This document shows positions 1-7,121 of a stretch of 7,822 nucleotides of DNA, piece by piece. This stretch comes from Caldilineaceae bacterium. Lineage in GTDB: Bacteria > Chloroflexota > Anaerolineae > Caldilineales > Caldilineaceae. Each line of letters opens with the position of its first letter. Within the stretch, counting starts at the first letter, position 1. The notes under the pieces were generated by a model. That model had not been told where the DNA came from. It did not search any database and saw nothing but the letters and a program-made list of their open reading frames with translations. The stretch is taken from the NCBI GenBank assembly GCA_026645635.1, contig JAPKMV010000138.1:1-7822 (forward strand). The letters are read 5' to 3'. A program made the translations under genes and the position numbers.

Positions 1-89
1 GCGGCGCGGAAGTGGCTCACATGCTCGAAGAAAAGGGCTACGGCTGGGTGGAGAAGGAACTGGCTGACCGCGAGGCTGTTGCGGCGTAA
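1..89 (+). CDS. sufC: SufC, Fe-S cluster assembly ATPase (C-terminal end only)
   Basis: Only the last 28 codons are in the window, read in the frame starting at base 3 and ending at TAA 87-89. The peptide contains EVAHMLEEKGYGWV, which matches the usual SufC ending (an ELxxxLEExGYxW-type tail after the ABC ATPase domain), followed by a short acidic/alanine tail. SufC is the ATPase subunit of the SufBCD scaffold and powers the conformational change that lets SufB-SufD build the cluster. The catalytic Walker and signature motifs lie upstream and cannot be checked here. The identification rests on this short tail plus the sufB and sufD genes downstream, a standard sufC-B-D order. The stop overlaps a possible ATG (TAATG) that opens the repeat region of the next gene. 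Confidence 0.85.
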   Translation, partial: GAEVAHMLEEKGYGWVEKELADREAVAA

Positions 90-95
90 TGCAGG

Positions 96-125
96 ACACA
101 GAGGGCGCGGAGGGTGCACAGAGAG
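96..125. repeat. Left arm of inverted CACAGAG-type repeats flanking the GxxExxY gene
   Basis: The segment is built from repeated ACACAGAG / GCGCGGAG / CACAGAGAG units and continues as degenerate CACAGAG repeats to about base 150. Aligned with the reverse complement of 596-625 it matches at 24 of 30 positions, and 15 of 17 in the core (96-112 against 609-625). The repeats begin 7 bases after the sufC stop and end just before the preferred start of the GxxExxY gene. In one frame they encode a low-complexity E/R/Q/G-rich peptide, probably an accident of the repeat. Confidence 0.75.
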
Positions 126-154
126 CACAGAGAGAGGGCACAGAGAGGGAGCAG

Positions 155-159
155 AGGAG
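155..159 (+). promoter_or_regulatory. Ribosome binding site that decides the GxxExxY start
   Basis: AGGAG, within the purine run AGAGGAG at 153-159, lies 7 bases before the ATG at 167. This makes 167 the preferred start over the earlier ATG at 89, which overlaps the sufC stop and would add a repeat-encoded low-complexity leader. Confidence 0.6.
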
Positions 160-166
160 TAGGTCG

Positions 167-568
167 ATGGCTGCTGTTGGTGCGGAGCGAGGTCAGTTAA
201 ATGTCTTGACCGATCGCATCATTGGCGCTGCTATCGAGGTTCACAGGCAGTTAGGGCCAGGGTTGCTTGAATCGACTTATGAGGTCTGCCTGGAACATGA
301 GATGCAAAGCCGAGGGCTGCACGTGCAGCGACAAGTGGCTTTGCCAGTCATCTACAAAGGCGTGCGTATCGATGATGGCTATCGCATCGATATGCTCGTG
401 GACGGGCAACTGGTTGTCGAATTAAAGGCGGTTGAGCATATTCTGCCAGTCCATGAGGCCCAGGTGCTTTCCTATCTTAAACTCTCCGGCCATCGGGTTG
501 GATTGCTCTTGAACTTTCGCACGGTATTGATGAAGGACGGTATCCGCCGTTTTATCTACGGCAAGTAG
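167..568 (+). CDS. GxxExxY protein, PD-(D/E)XK nuclease-like fold
   Basis: The protein has 133 residues from the ATG at 167, close to the usual family length of about 120-140. Numbered from this start, it carries the family-defining motif G-L-L-E-S-T-Y (residues 32-38), then a PD-(D/E)XK-like core: Asp75 in YRIDMLVD and Glu85-x-Lys87 in VVELKAVE, followed by the conserved AQVLSYL segment with Gln99 and the LLLNF strand. The fold suggests nucleic-acid binding or cleavage, but no activity or partner is established for this family and I assign none. The reading frame is open back to an ATG at 89 (159 residues), but that leader is encoded by CACAGAG repeats. It interrupts the sufC-sufB junction on the same strand and is enclosed by inverted repeats, so it looks like an inserted cassette rather than a SUF component. 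Its base use also seems less GC-rich than the suf genes. Confidence 0.85.
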   Translation: MAAVGAERGQLNVLTDRIIGAAIEVHRQLGPGLLESTYEVCLEHEMQSRGLHVQRQVALPVIYKGVRIDDGYRIDMLVDGQLVVELKAVEHILPVHEAQVLSYLKLSGHRVGLLLNFRTVLMKDGIRRFIYGK

Positions 569-595
569 CGCAGAACACAAGTATCCAGGAAGAGA

Positions 596-646
596 CTCTC
601 TGTTATCTCTCCGCGAACTCTGTGTAATCTCCGCGAACTCCGTGTA
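596..646. repeat. Right arm of inverted repeats plus a 20-bp-period direct repeat
   Basis: Bases 596-625 are the reverse complement of the left repeat arm at 24 of 30 positions. The unit TCTCCGCGAACTCYGTGTA occurs twice in tandem (608-626 and 628-646) with a single base differing (TGTGT against CGTGT), giving a 20-bp period. Together with the left arm it brackets the GxxExxY gene and ends about 20 bases before the sufB start. No flanking target-site duplication was seen. Confidence 0.75.
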
Positions 647-665
647 GTGTAGTTAGGGGGAAATA

Positions 666-2081
666 ATGGCAACACATGCAGATTTACAAGCCCTGCAGGG
701 CGTGAAGGAAGAATACGAGTACGGCTTCCACGACGAGGAGAATGCCGTTTTCCGTACCGAGCGGGGGCTGACCCACGCGGTGATCGACCAAATCTCGGAC
801 CAGAAGAACGAGCCGGCGTGGATGCGCGAGTTCCGCCACAAGGCGCTCGACATCTTCCTGGCGAAGCCCATGCCGACCTGGGGCGCCGACCTCAGCGGCA
901 TCGACTTCGATGAGATCACCTACTATCTCAAGCCCAGCGCCGGCGCCGAGAAGGACTGGGACAATGTGCCGGAGAACATCAAGCGCACCTTCGACCGCCT
1001 GGGCATTCCCGAAGCGGAGCGCAAGTTCCTGGCCGGCGTGGGCGCGCAGTATGACTCCGAAGTGGTCTACCACAGCCTGCGCAAGGAGTGGGAGAAGCTG
1101 GGTGTGATCTTCCTGGACATGGACTCGGGGCTGCGCGAGCACGAGGACCTGGTGCGCGAGTACTTCGCCACCATCATCCCGGCTGCGGACAACAAGTTCG
1201 CAGCGCTCAACAGCGCAGTCTGGAGCGGCGGCTCCTTCGTCTACGTGCCCGCGGGCGTCCATGTGGACATCCCGCTCCAGGCTTACTTCCGCATCAACGC
1301 CCAGAACATGGGGCAGTTCGAGCGCACGCTGATCATCGTCGAGGAGGGCGCCAGCGTCCATTACGTGGAAGGCTGCACTGCGCCGATCTACTCCAGCAAC
1401 AGCCTGCACAGCGCGGTGGTGGAGATCATCGTCAAGAAGGGCGCCCGCTGCCGCTACACCACGATCCAGAACTGGAGCACCGACGTCTACAACCTGGTGA
1501 CCAAGCGCTCCGTCGCCTACGAAGGCGCCACGATGGAGTGGATCGACGGCAACCTGGGCAGCAAAGTGACGATGAAGTATCCGGCCGTCTACATGCTCGG
1601 CCCCAAGGCCCACGGCGAAATCCTGTCGATCGCCTTCGCCGGCCACGGTCAGCACCAGGATGCCGGCGGCAAGGTCGTCCACGGCGCACCCTTCACCAGT
1701 TCCAAGATCGTCTCCAAGTCGATCTCCAAGGATGGCGGCCGCGCTTCCTACCGCGGCCTGCTCAAGGTGGGCAAGGGCGCGCACCACAGCAAGAGCAACG
1801 TCGTCTGCGACGCGCTTCTGCTGGACGAGGCCTCGCGCTCCGACACCTACCCGTACATCGAGATCGAGGAGGACAACGTCAGCGTCGGCCACGAAGCGTC
1901 GGTGAGCAAGATCGGCGAGGAGCAGCTCTTCTACCTGATGAGCCGCGGCATCGGTGAAGATGAAGCGGCGGCCATGATCGTCGGCGGCTTTATCGAGCCG
2001 TTGGTCAAGGAACTGCCGATGGAGTACGCGGTGGAGATGAACCGCCTGATCCAGTTGCAGATGGAAGGCTCGATCGGCTAA
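666..2081 (+). CDS. sufB: SufB, Fe-S cluster assembly scaffold
   Basis: A full-length SufB of 471 residues, the normal family size. SufB is the core scaffold of the cytosolic SufBC2D complex, where sulfur and iron are assembled into a cluster. Family landmarks run in order: [10 protein letters not shown] near residues 47-56, the [21 protein letters not shown] segment (191-211), [19 protein letters not shown] (235-253) with Cys237, the [10 protein letters not shown] block (262-271), the [12 protein letters not shown] block (347-358), and the C-terminal VVCDALLL (379-386) with Cys381, the counterpart of the essential E. coli SufB Cys405. HEAS follows, with His409 and Glu410 matching the His/Glu implicated at the assembly site. 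All expected residues are present. AGGGGG at 655-660 sits 5 bases before the ATG. It should be co-transcribed with sufC and sufD, although repeat DNA separates it from both neighbours. Confidence 0.97.
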   Translation: MATHADLQALQGVKEEYEYGFHDEENAVFRTERGLTHAVIDQISDQKNEPAWMREFRHKALDIFLAKPMPTWGADLSGIDFDEITYYLKPSAGAEKDWDNVPENIKRTFDRLGIPEAERKFLAGVGAQYDSEVVYHSLRKEWEKLGVIFLDMDSGLREHEDLVREYFATIIPAADNKFAALNSAVWSGGSFVYVPAGVHVDIPLQAYFRINAQNMGQFERTLIIVEEGASVHYVEGCTAPIYSSNSLHSAVVEIIVKKGARCRYTTIQNWSTDVYNLVTKRSVAYEGATMEWIDGNLGSKVTMKYPAVYMLGPKAHGEILSIAFAGHGQHQDAGGKVVHGAPFTSSKIVSKSISKDGGRASYRGLLKVGKGAHHSKSNVVCDALLLDEASRSDTYPYIEIEEDNVSVGHEASVSKIGEEQLFYLMSRGIGEDEAAAMIVGGFIEPLVKELPMEYAVEMNRLIQLQMEGSIG

Positions 2082-2087
2082 TAACCT

Positions 2088-2207
2088 GAATTGTGAATGG
2101 TGAATTGCCAATTGTGAATTGTGAAGTGGCTTGCCCAGCCTGAGCTTGTCGAAGGACGCGCCGGCCCACTTCACAATTCACAATTCATTGTTCACAATTT
2201 ACAATTC
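2088..2207. repeat. Long inverted repeat between sufB and sufD
   Basis: Two 42-base arms (2088-2129 and 2166-2207) are inverted copies matching at 35 of 42 positions. The inner 20 bases of each arm (2110-2129 and 2166-2185) are perfectly complementary. The arms consist of GAATTGTGAATTGTGAA-like units and the 36-base centre is GC-rich. In RNA this would form a long stem starting 6 bases after the sufB stop. Six T residues (2209-2214) follow the right arm, then the sufD AGGAG at 2215-2219, so it may act as an attenuator, an mRNA processing or stabilising element, or be a MITE-like repeat. Confidence 0.85.
2139..2155. repeat. REP-like motif CCTGAGCTTGTCGAAGG
   Basis: The motif lies in the centre of the long inverted repeat. 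From general knowledge, variants of CTGAGCTTGTCGAAGG recur as a dispersed extragenic element in many bacterial genomes. Only one copy is visible here, so dispersal in this genome cannot be shown from the window. Confidence 0.5.
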
Positions 2208-2227
2208 GTTTTTTAGGAGTTTTTTTA

Positions 2228-3580
2228 ATGAGCGTATTAGTCAAAGAACCGGAAGTCATCATGCAGACTGTCAAGCAGTCAATCCAAGGCTTTAGCGAGG
2301 ATACCGTGCGTGCGCTTTCGGCGTCGCGCAACGAGCCGGCGTGGATGCTGGAGTTTCGCCTGGCCGCCTGGCGCCAGTTCGAGGCCATGCCCTGGCCCAA
2401 GGCCACCGATGAGGACTGGCGCCGCACCCGGTTGACCGGCTTCGACCTGGCCAAGTTCCAACCCTACGCCGTCTCTTCCGGCCAGCAGGCGCGCGACGAA
2501 CTGTCGCCGCTGATCCAGGCTGAGTTGAGCGAGATGGACAGCGCCGCCAGCCTCGTTTTCGAGGACGGCAGCCTTCGCTTCAGCAGCTTCCAGAGCGATC
2601 TGGCCGCTTCAGGCGTGATCTTCACCGACCTGCAGAGCGCGGTGTCCAACCACCCTGACCTGGTGCGGCAGCACTTCATGACCACTGCCGTCCTGCCCGG
2701 CCACAACAAGTTCACCGCGCTGCACGCGGCGCTGTGGGATTCGGGCGTGCTGGTCTATGTGCCCACCAATGCCCGCGTCACCCTGCCCCTACAGTCGATT
2801 CTGCACCAGTGCAGCGACGGCGTCGGCGGCTATCACCATACCCTGCTCGTCACCGAACCGGGTGCGGAAGTAACGTTGGTGGATGACTTGCTGGGCGCCA
2901 AGCAGGGCCTGCAAGTGGGCGTCGTCGAACTGGTGATCGGCGCCAGCTCGGTCGTGCGCTACATGAACTTGCAAGACTTCGACCACAGCGCCTGGAACTT
3001 CCTTACCGGCCGCGCCGTGCTGGGCCGCGACAGTGACCTGCGCTGGATCCAGGTGAGCTGGGGCAGCAAACTGACCAAAGCTTACCTGGATGTAGACATG
3101 GCCAACACCGGTGGTCACGCCGAACTGCTGGGCATCTACTTCCCGACGGGCAGCCAGCACATCGATCACCAGACCTTGCAGATTCACCGCGCGCCCCATT
3201 GCTTTAGCGACCTGCTCTTCAACGGCGCGCTCAAGGACAAGGCGCGCAGTGTCTATATGGGCGTGATCAAGGTGCTGCCCGGCGCGCAGAAGACCGACGC
3301 CTATCAGCGCAACGGCAACCTGATCCTCGACCCGTCGGCGCGCGCCGACAGCATCCCGGGGCTGGAGATCCAGGCCGACGACGTGCGCTGCACCCACGGC
3401 GCCACCGCGGCCCAGGTGGAAGACGAATACCTTTTCTACCTGATGGCGCGCGGTCTCAGCCGCCCGCAGGCCGAGCGCATGATCGTCCAGGGCTTCTTCC
3501 AGGCCGTGCTCGACCGCGTGCCGGTGGAGAGCGTCGTCCACAAGCTGGAGCGGGTGATCGAGCGCAAGATCGGCGGTTAG
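2228..3580 (+). CDS. sufD: SufD, Fe-S cluster assembly scaffold partner
   Basis: A 450-residue SufD, a paralogue of SufB that pairs with it in the SufBC2D scaffold. It shares the N-terminal block NEPAWMLEF (residues 35-43) with SufB, followed by the SufD-type PWPKATDEDWRRT (55-67). The middle is a beta-helix-type region with LVYVPTNARVTLPLQ (175-189). The C-terminal region carries KTDAYQRNGNLIL (355-367) and VRCTHGATAAQVEDEYLFYL (386-405). His390 in CTHGAT corresponds to the E. coli SufD His360 proposed to act at the SufB-SufD interface, and Cys388 precedes it. AGGAG at 2215-2219 lies 8 bases before the ATG, and the start fits the family N-terminus. The long inverted repeat upstream could affect its expression relative to sufB. 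Confidence 0.96.
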   Translation: MSVLVKEPEVIMQTVKQSIQGFSEDTVRALSASRNEPAWMLEFRLAAWRQFEAMPWPKATDEDWRRTRLTGFDLAKFQPYAVSSGQQARDELSPLIQAELSEMDSAASLVFEDGSLRFSSFQSDLAASGVIFTDLQSAVSNHPDLVRQHFMTTAVLPGHNKFTALHAALWDSGVLVYVPTNARVTLPLQSILHQCSDGVGGYHHTLLVTEPGAEVTLVDDLLGAKQGLQVGVVELVIGASSVVRYMNLQDFDHSAWNFLTGRAVLGRDSDLRWIQVSWGSKLTKAYLDVDMANTGGHAELLGIYFPTGSQHIDHQTLQIHRAPHCFSDLLFNGALKDKARSVYMGVIKVLPGAQKTDAYQRNGNLILDPSARADSIPGLEIQADDVRCTHGATAAQVEDEYLFYLMARGLSRPQAERMIVQGFFQAVLDRVPVESVVHKLERVIERKIGG

Positions 3581-3612
3581 TACAGTCGGACCTGAATTAA
3601 CCGGTGATGTTA

Positions 3613-3652
3613 CGTGTTGCGAGTTGCGTCTCGCCACGCAACACGCAACACG
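3613..3652. repeat. Hairpin of GTTGCGT-type 7-nt repeats between sufD and sufS
   Basis: Arms 3613-3629 and 3636-3652 are complementary at 16 of 17 positions around the 6-base loop CTCGCC. The right side is a tandem of CGCAACA units (3637-3643, 3644-3650, then partial 3651-3656), and the left arm holds the inverse units. It could be an mRNA stem-loop or a palindromic repeat element. It does not look like an intrinsic terminator because no T run follows. Confidence 0.8.
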
Positions 3653-3686
3653 CAACCACGGTAAAGAACGAAACACCGGGATCGCA

Positions 3687-4912
<1,226 letters not shown>

Positions 4913-4916
<4 letters not shown>

Positions 4917-5296
4917 GCGACGATCTCTACCGGGAAGCGATTCTCGACCATTACAAACATCCGCGGCAGAAGGGTCATCTGGCGGCGCCGGACATCCAGT
5001 TCCACGACCACAACCCTTTCTGCGGCGACGAGATCACCATCGAACTGAAGGTGGAAAACGGGATCGTGGTGGATGCAGCCTTCGACGGCCACGGCTGCGC
5101 CATCTCTCAAGCCACGGCAAGCATGTTGATGGAGGAAATCCTCGGCAAGCCGCTGGAGGAACTGAAGGCGCTCGACAAGGAGTACATTCTGGAGATGCTG
5201 GGCATCCAGATCGGGCCGGTGCGCCTCAAGTGCGCGCTGCTCCCGCTCAAGGTGCTCAAGGCCGGCGTGTGGGGCCTGGAAGAGTGGCCCGAATAG
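4913..5296 (+). CDS. sufU: SufU-type sulfur acceptor / Fe-S scaffold-like protein
   Basis: A 127-residue SufU/IscU-family protein overlapping sufS by 4 bases. SufU-type proteins bind zinc and accept the persulfide sulfur from SufS to pass to SufBCD. Expected ligands are visible: Cys37 and Asp39 in NPFCGDEI, Cys62 in GHGCAIS, and Cys107 in RLKCALLPLKVLK. A Lys stands before the last Cys, as in SufU, where IscU has His, and the IscU chaperone motif LPPVK is absent. The distance from Cys62 to Cys107 (45 residues) is shorter than in Bacillus subtilis SufU (Cys66 to Cys128, as I recall), so the insertion usual in Firmicutes SufU is missing. Family is certain; whether it acts mainly as sulfurtransferase or scaffold is inferred from its pairing with SufS. 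Confidence 0.92.
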
Positions 5297-5365
5297 GCAA
5301 GACGGACGATGTTCTTCTCACCACCTGACGCCAACGAACCAACAAGATCGACAAACGCAAACACT

Positions 5366-5683
5366 ATGAGTGACTTTGTAAAAGTAGCCCAATTGCAAGA
5401 AATTCCCCTCGGCGGCAGCAAGCTGGTCGAGGTGGAGACCGTGCGCGTGGCGCTCTTCAACCTGGAGGGCGAGATCTACGCCATCGAAGATGTCTGCACC
5501 CACGACGGCGGCCCGTTGACAGAAGGCGCCGTTGTGGATGGCTGCCTGGTGCAATGCCCGCGCCACGGCGCCCGTTTCGACATTCGCACCGGCGCCGCCG
5601 TGCGTTTTCCCGCTTTTGAACCGACCCGGACATTTGCCGTGCGTGTAGAAGACGGCGCCGTTTGGTTGGAACGACCAGAATAA
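5366..5683 (+). CDS. Rieske [2Fe-2S] ferredoxin
   Basis: A 105-residue single-domain Rieske protein without signal peptide or membrane segment, so cytosolic. The cluster ligands are Cys44 and His46 in CTHDGGPL and Cys64 and His67 in CPRHGARFD, with the usual 17-residue gap. The pattern fits the soluble ferredoxins related to dioxygenase ferredoxin subunits and NirD. A longer frame starts at ATG 5309 (124 residues), but the extra 19 residues do not resemble the family and neither start has a strong ribosome binding site, so MSDFVKVAQL at 5366 is preferred. It lies 69 bases after sufU, and its TAA stop (5681-5683) overlaps the ribosome binding site of the next gene. Placement in a suf operon suggests an electron donor for cluster assembly or a client protein, but the partner is not shown. 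Confidence 0.93.
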   Translation: MSDFVKVAQLQEIPLGGSKLVEVETVRVALFNLEGEIYAIEDVCTHDGGPLTEGAVVDGCLVQCPRHGARFDIRTGAAVRFPAFEPTRTFAVRVEDGAVWLERPE

Positions 5684-5688
5684 AGGAG
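5682..5688 (+). promoter_or_regulatory. Ribosome binding site of the DUF59 gene
   Basis: AAAGGAG lies 6 bases before ATG 5695 and overlaps the stop codon of the Rieske gene. It fixes the start at 5695 rather than an upstream in-frame TTG at 5662, and implies coupled translation. Confidence 0.75.
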
Positions 5689-5694
5689 CAAATC

Positions 5695-6009
5695 ATGGCC
5701 CTGCCCACACCTGATGAAGTCCGCGAACTGATCAAGCTGAAGGTCAAAGACCCGGAGTTGATGATGAACATCGTCGATCTGGGCTTGATCTACGACGTGG
5801 CCGTCACGCCGGAAAAGACCGCCGAGGTGACGATGACGCTCACCAGCCCCGGCTGCCCCGCCGGCCCGGAGATCATCACCAACGTCCAGCGCGAGACGCA
5901 CATCGCCTTCCCGGATTTGGAGGAAGTCAACATCCACCTGACCTGGACGCCTTTCTGGAATCCTGATATGATGTCGGAAGATGCCAAGGAAGAGTTGGGC
6001 ATTTTCTAG
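5695..6009 (+). CDS. sufT: DUF59/MIP18-family Fe-S maturation protein (SufT-like)
   Basis: A 104-residue, single-domain DUF59 protein, the family that includes SufT, PaaD and the eukaryotic MIP18/CIA2 proteins, which assist Fe-S cluster maturation or transfer. Motifs seen: DPELMMNIVDLGLIYDV (residues 19-35), VTMTLTSPGCP (45-55) with Cys54 in the place of the family's conserved reactive cysteine, and the C-terminal WTPFWNPDMMSEDAKEELG (84-102), also typical of SUF-associated members. Nothing is missing. It is the last recognisable gene of the suf operon, separated from the Rieske gene by 11 bases and followed by a perfect hairpin. The symbol sufT is by family and context; the protein lacks a longer N-terminal domain that some SufT proteins have. 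Confidence 0.9.
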   Translation: MALPTPDEVRELIKLKVKDPELMMNIVDLGLIYDVAVTPEKTAEVTMTLTSPGCPAGPEIITNVQRETHIAFPDLEEVNIHLTWTPFWNPDMMSEDAKEELGIF

Positions 6010-6015
6010 CCTCAT

Positions 6016-6044
6016 AAACCAGGATTCTCACAGCATCCTGGTTT
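6016..6044 (+). terminator. Perfect hairpin after the suf operon, likely terminator
   Basis: AAACCAGGAT (6016-6025) and ATCCTGGTTT (6035-6044) are perfectly complementary 10-base arms around a 9-base loop, starting 6 bases after the stop of the DUF59 gene. The right arm ends in TTT but no longer T run follows, so it may be a weak terminator or a 3'-end stabilising stem. Confidence 0.65.
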
Positions 6045-6074
6045 GTCAACACAGACGCAAGAAAGGCTGCCATC

Positions 6075-6275
6075 ATGTCTGATTTATACGACGTCGAAGT
6101 CACCCCCCTCCTGCAAAACGCCGGCGAGTACATCGGCCGTGGCGTGCCCGCCGACAAGCGGGTGGACTGGATGATGTTTCTGATCGACCAGATCAAACCC
6201 TTTCTGACCGAGGCGGAATTTGCCGCTTTCGTGCGCGAATTCCGCGCTGCGCTTGACCGGCGCGTTGCTGGCTAA
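6075..6275 (+). CDS. Small hypothetical protein, 66 residues
   Basis: I do not recognise this protein. AAAGG at 6062-6066 lies 8 bases before the ATG, and codon use is GC-rich at third positions like the suf genes, which supports real coding. The sequence is acidic at the start (SDLYDVEVTPLL) with a likely loop GRGVPADKR (residues 21-29), followed by hydrophobic and amphipathic helical stretches (WMMFLIDQIKPFL, 32-44, and EAEFAAFVREFRAALDRR, 46-63). There is no cysteine, signal peptide or clear transmembrane segment. It begins 30 bases after the hairpin that follows the suf operon, so read-through expression with that operon is possible, but a SUF role cannot be claimed. Confidence 0.65.
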   Translation: MSDLYDVEVTPLLQNAGEYIGRGVPADKRVDWMMFLIDQIKPFLTEAEFAAFVREFRAALDRRVAG

Positions 6276-6323
6276 CAGTCAACTCGTGTATGAATCAGGC
6301 AGATTGAATTGCATCTACTCGCT

Positions 6324-6377
6324 CACCTGCGCATTGGGTCAGGTGCTGAGAACTGAGCGTCTGTTGGGCGCAGACGC
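6324..6377. other. Two tandem small hairpins in the 6276-6437 gap
   Basis: CACCTG (6324-6329) pairs with CAGGTG (6340-6345) over a 10-base loop. GCGTCTG (6357-6363) pairs with CAGACGC (6371-6377) over a 7-base loop. Both stems are perfect but short and neither is followed by a T run. They lie between the 66-residue gene and the DUF3800 gene and could end the upstream transcript or lie in the leader of the next gene. The rest of the 162-base gap shows no convincing promoter. Confidence 0.45.
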
Positions 6378-6437
6378 CCATCTGAGATCGTCTCCCGCGT
6401 AATGAAAAGCAGCACCCACCCGATGACCGGATGACGA

Positions 6438-7094
6438 ATGAATTCGCAGCGCGTTGCATTTGTCGATGAGTCAGGTGCACCCTCGCCTGCTGCCGGCGGT
6501 AGATTTCTGGCGGTGGCGGTCCTGGTGGTGGAATCCAGCCGGGATATTGACCTGCACGTGCGCCGGGCACGGCGCAGTTTGCACCGCAAGGTTCCAGCCA
6601 GCGAATTGAAAGCAGCGCAGACTGACGAAAAGGTGATTCGACGGCTACTTACGTTCATTGCCAATGAACCTTGTGCCATCTATGGACTCATACTCGACAA
6701 GCGTGGCCTGACCACAAAGAGTGCCGAACCGGGCTATCAGCGCGCCGTGGCTGAGGCGATAGCTCTGGCAGTGGCGCAATATCCCGAACTGCGAGTGACA
6801 ATTGATCGGCGCTATACACGGCCGCGTCAGCGCGAGCAATTGGAACTTGCCATTCGGAGAGCCATCGCTGCAATCTCGCAGCAGATTGTGATTATTGAGC
6901 AGGCGGATTCAATGGCTCACCCTGGTTTGCAGGCGGCTGACTTTGTTGCCTGGGCACTGAGACGGCAGGCAGAAGGCGCCAATGAATGGTCTGCCATTTT
7001 GCGGGAGCGCGTTGTTGAACTGAAGACTATCGTCGCAGCAGAAGCGCAAAAAAATAGCGGCTCAGCCTGGAGGCCGATTACCACCGCCCAATAG
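6438..7094 (+). CDS. DUF3800-family protein (predicted RNase H-like fold)
   Basis: A 218-residue protein matching the DUF3800 pattern: VAFVDESG at residues 6-13 (Asp10, Glu11), SELKA (55-59) with Glu56, a central acidic strand VTIDRR (120-125) with Asp123, and LQAADFVAWALRR (164-176) with Gln165 and Asp168. These acidic residues form the predicted metal-binding site of an RNase H-like fold, so a nuclease role is plausible but not demonstrated for the family. DUF3800 genes are often found in accessory, phage or defence-related regions. No obvious partner gene is adjacent here, so I do not call a defence system. ATG 6438 places DESG at the usual distance from the N-terminus; its ribosome binding site is weak. 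Much of the gene appears less GC-rich than the suf genes, which may indicate transfer. Confidence 0.82.
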   Translation: MNSQRVAFVDESGAPSPAAGGRFLAVAVLVVESSRDIDLHVRRARRSLHRKVPASELKAAQTDEKVIRRLLTFIANEPCAIYGLILDKRGLTTKSAEPGYQRAVAEAIALAVAQYPELRVTIDRRYTRPRQREQLELAIRRAIAAISQQIVIIEQADSMAHPGLQAADFVAWALRRQAEGANEWSAILRERVVELKTIVAAEAQKNSGSAWRPITTAQ

Positions 7095-7102
7095 ACGGAA
7101 TG

Positions 7103-7121
7103 GGGTGTTCTACGAACACCC
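7103..7121 (+). terminator. Hairpin just after the DUF3800 gene
   Basis: GGGTGTTC (7103-7110) and GAACACCC (7114-7121) form a perfect 8-base stem with a 3-base loop, 9 bases after the stop codon. Only a short TTT (7125-7127) follows, so terminator function is probable but not typical. Confidence 0.6.

Noticed and set aside
89..166. N-terminal extension of the GxxExxY gene from ATG 89
   Set aside because: The extra 26 residues are encoded by CACAGAG repeats and are unlike the family, while AGGAG at 155-159 supports ATG 167. The overlap with the sufC stop keeps it as a weak alternative.
684..2174. 496-codon open frame on the minus strand opposite sufB
   Set aside because: It mirrors a certain sufB gene, and its peptide is low-complexity Val/Asp/Leu/Ala/His-rich, as expected from the complement of GC-rich codons. 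No family is recognisable.
3637..3656. Tandem CGCAACA units considered as a CRISPR-like array
   Set aside because: The unit is 7 bases with no spacers, and it pairs with an inverse copy as a hairpin.
3624..3686. TTG start for sufS giving 430 residues
   Set aside because: The TTG is inside the hairpin arm and the added peptide is not SufS-like. ATG 3687 gives the normal family N-terminus.
6220..6402. 60-codon plus-strand frame overlapping the end of the 66-residue gene
   Set aside because: It has no ribosome binding site, overlaps a better-supported gene out of frame and runs through both small hairpins.
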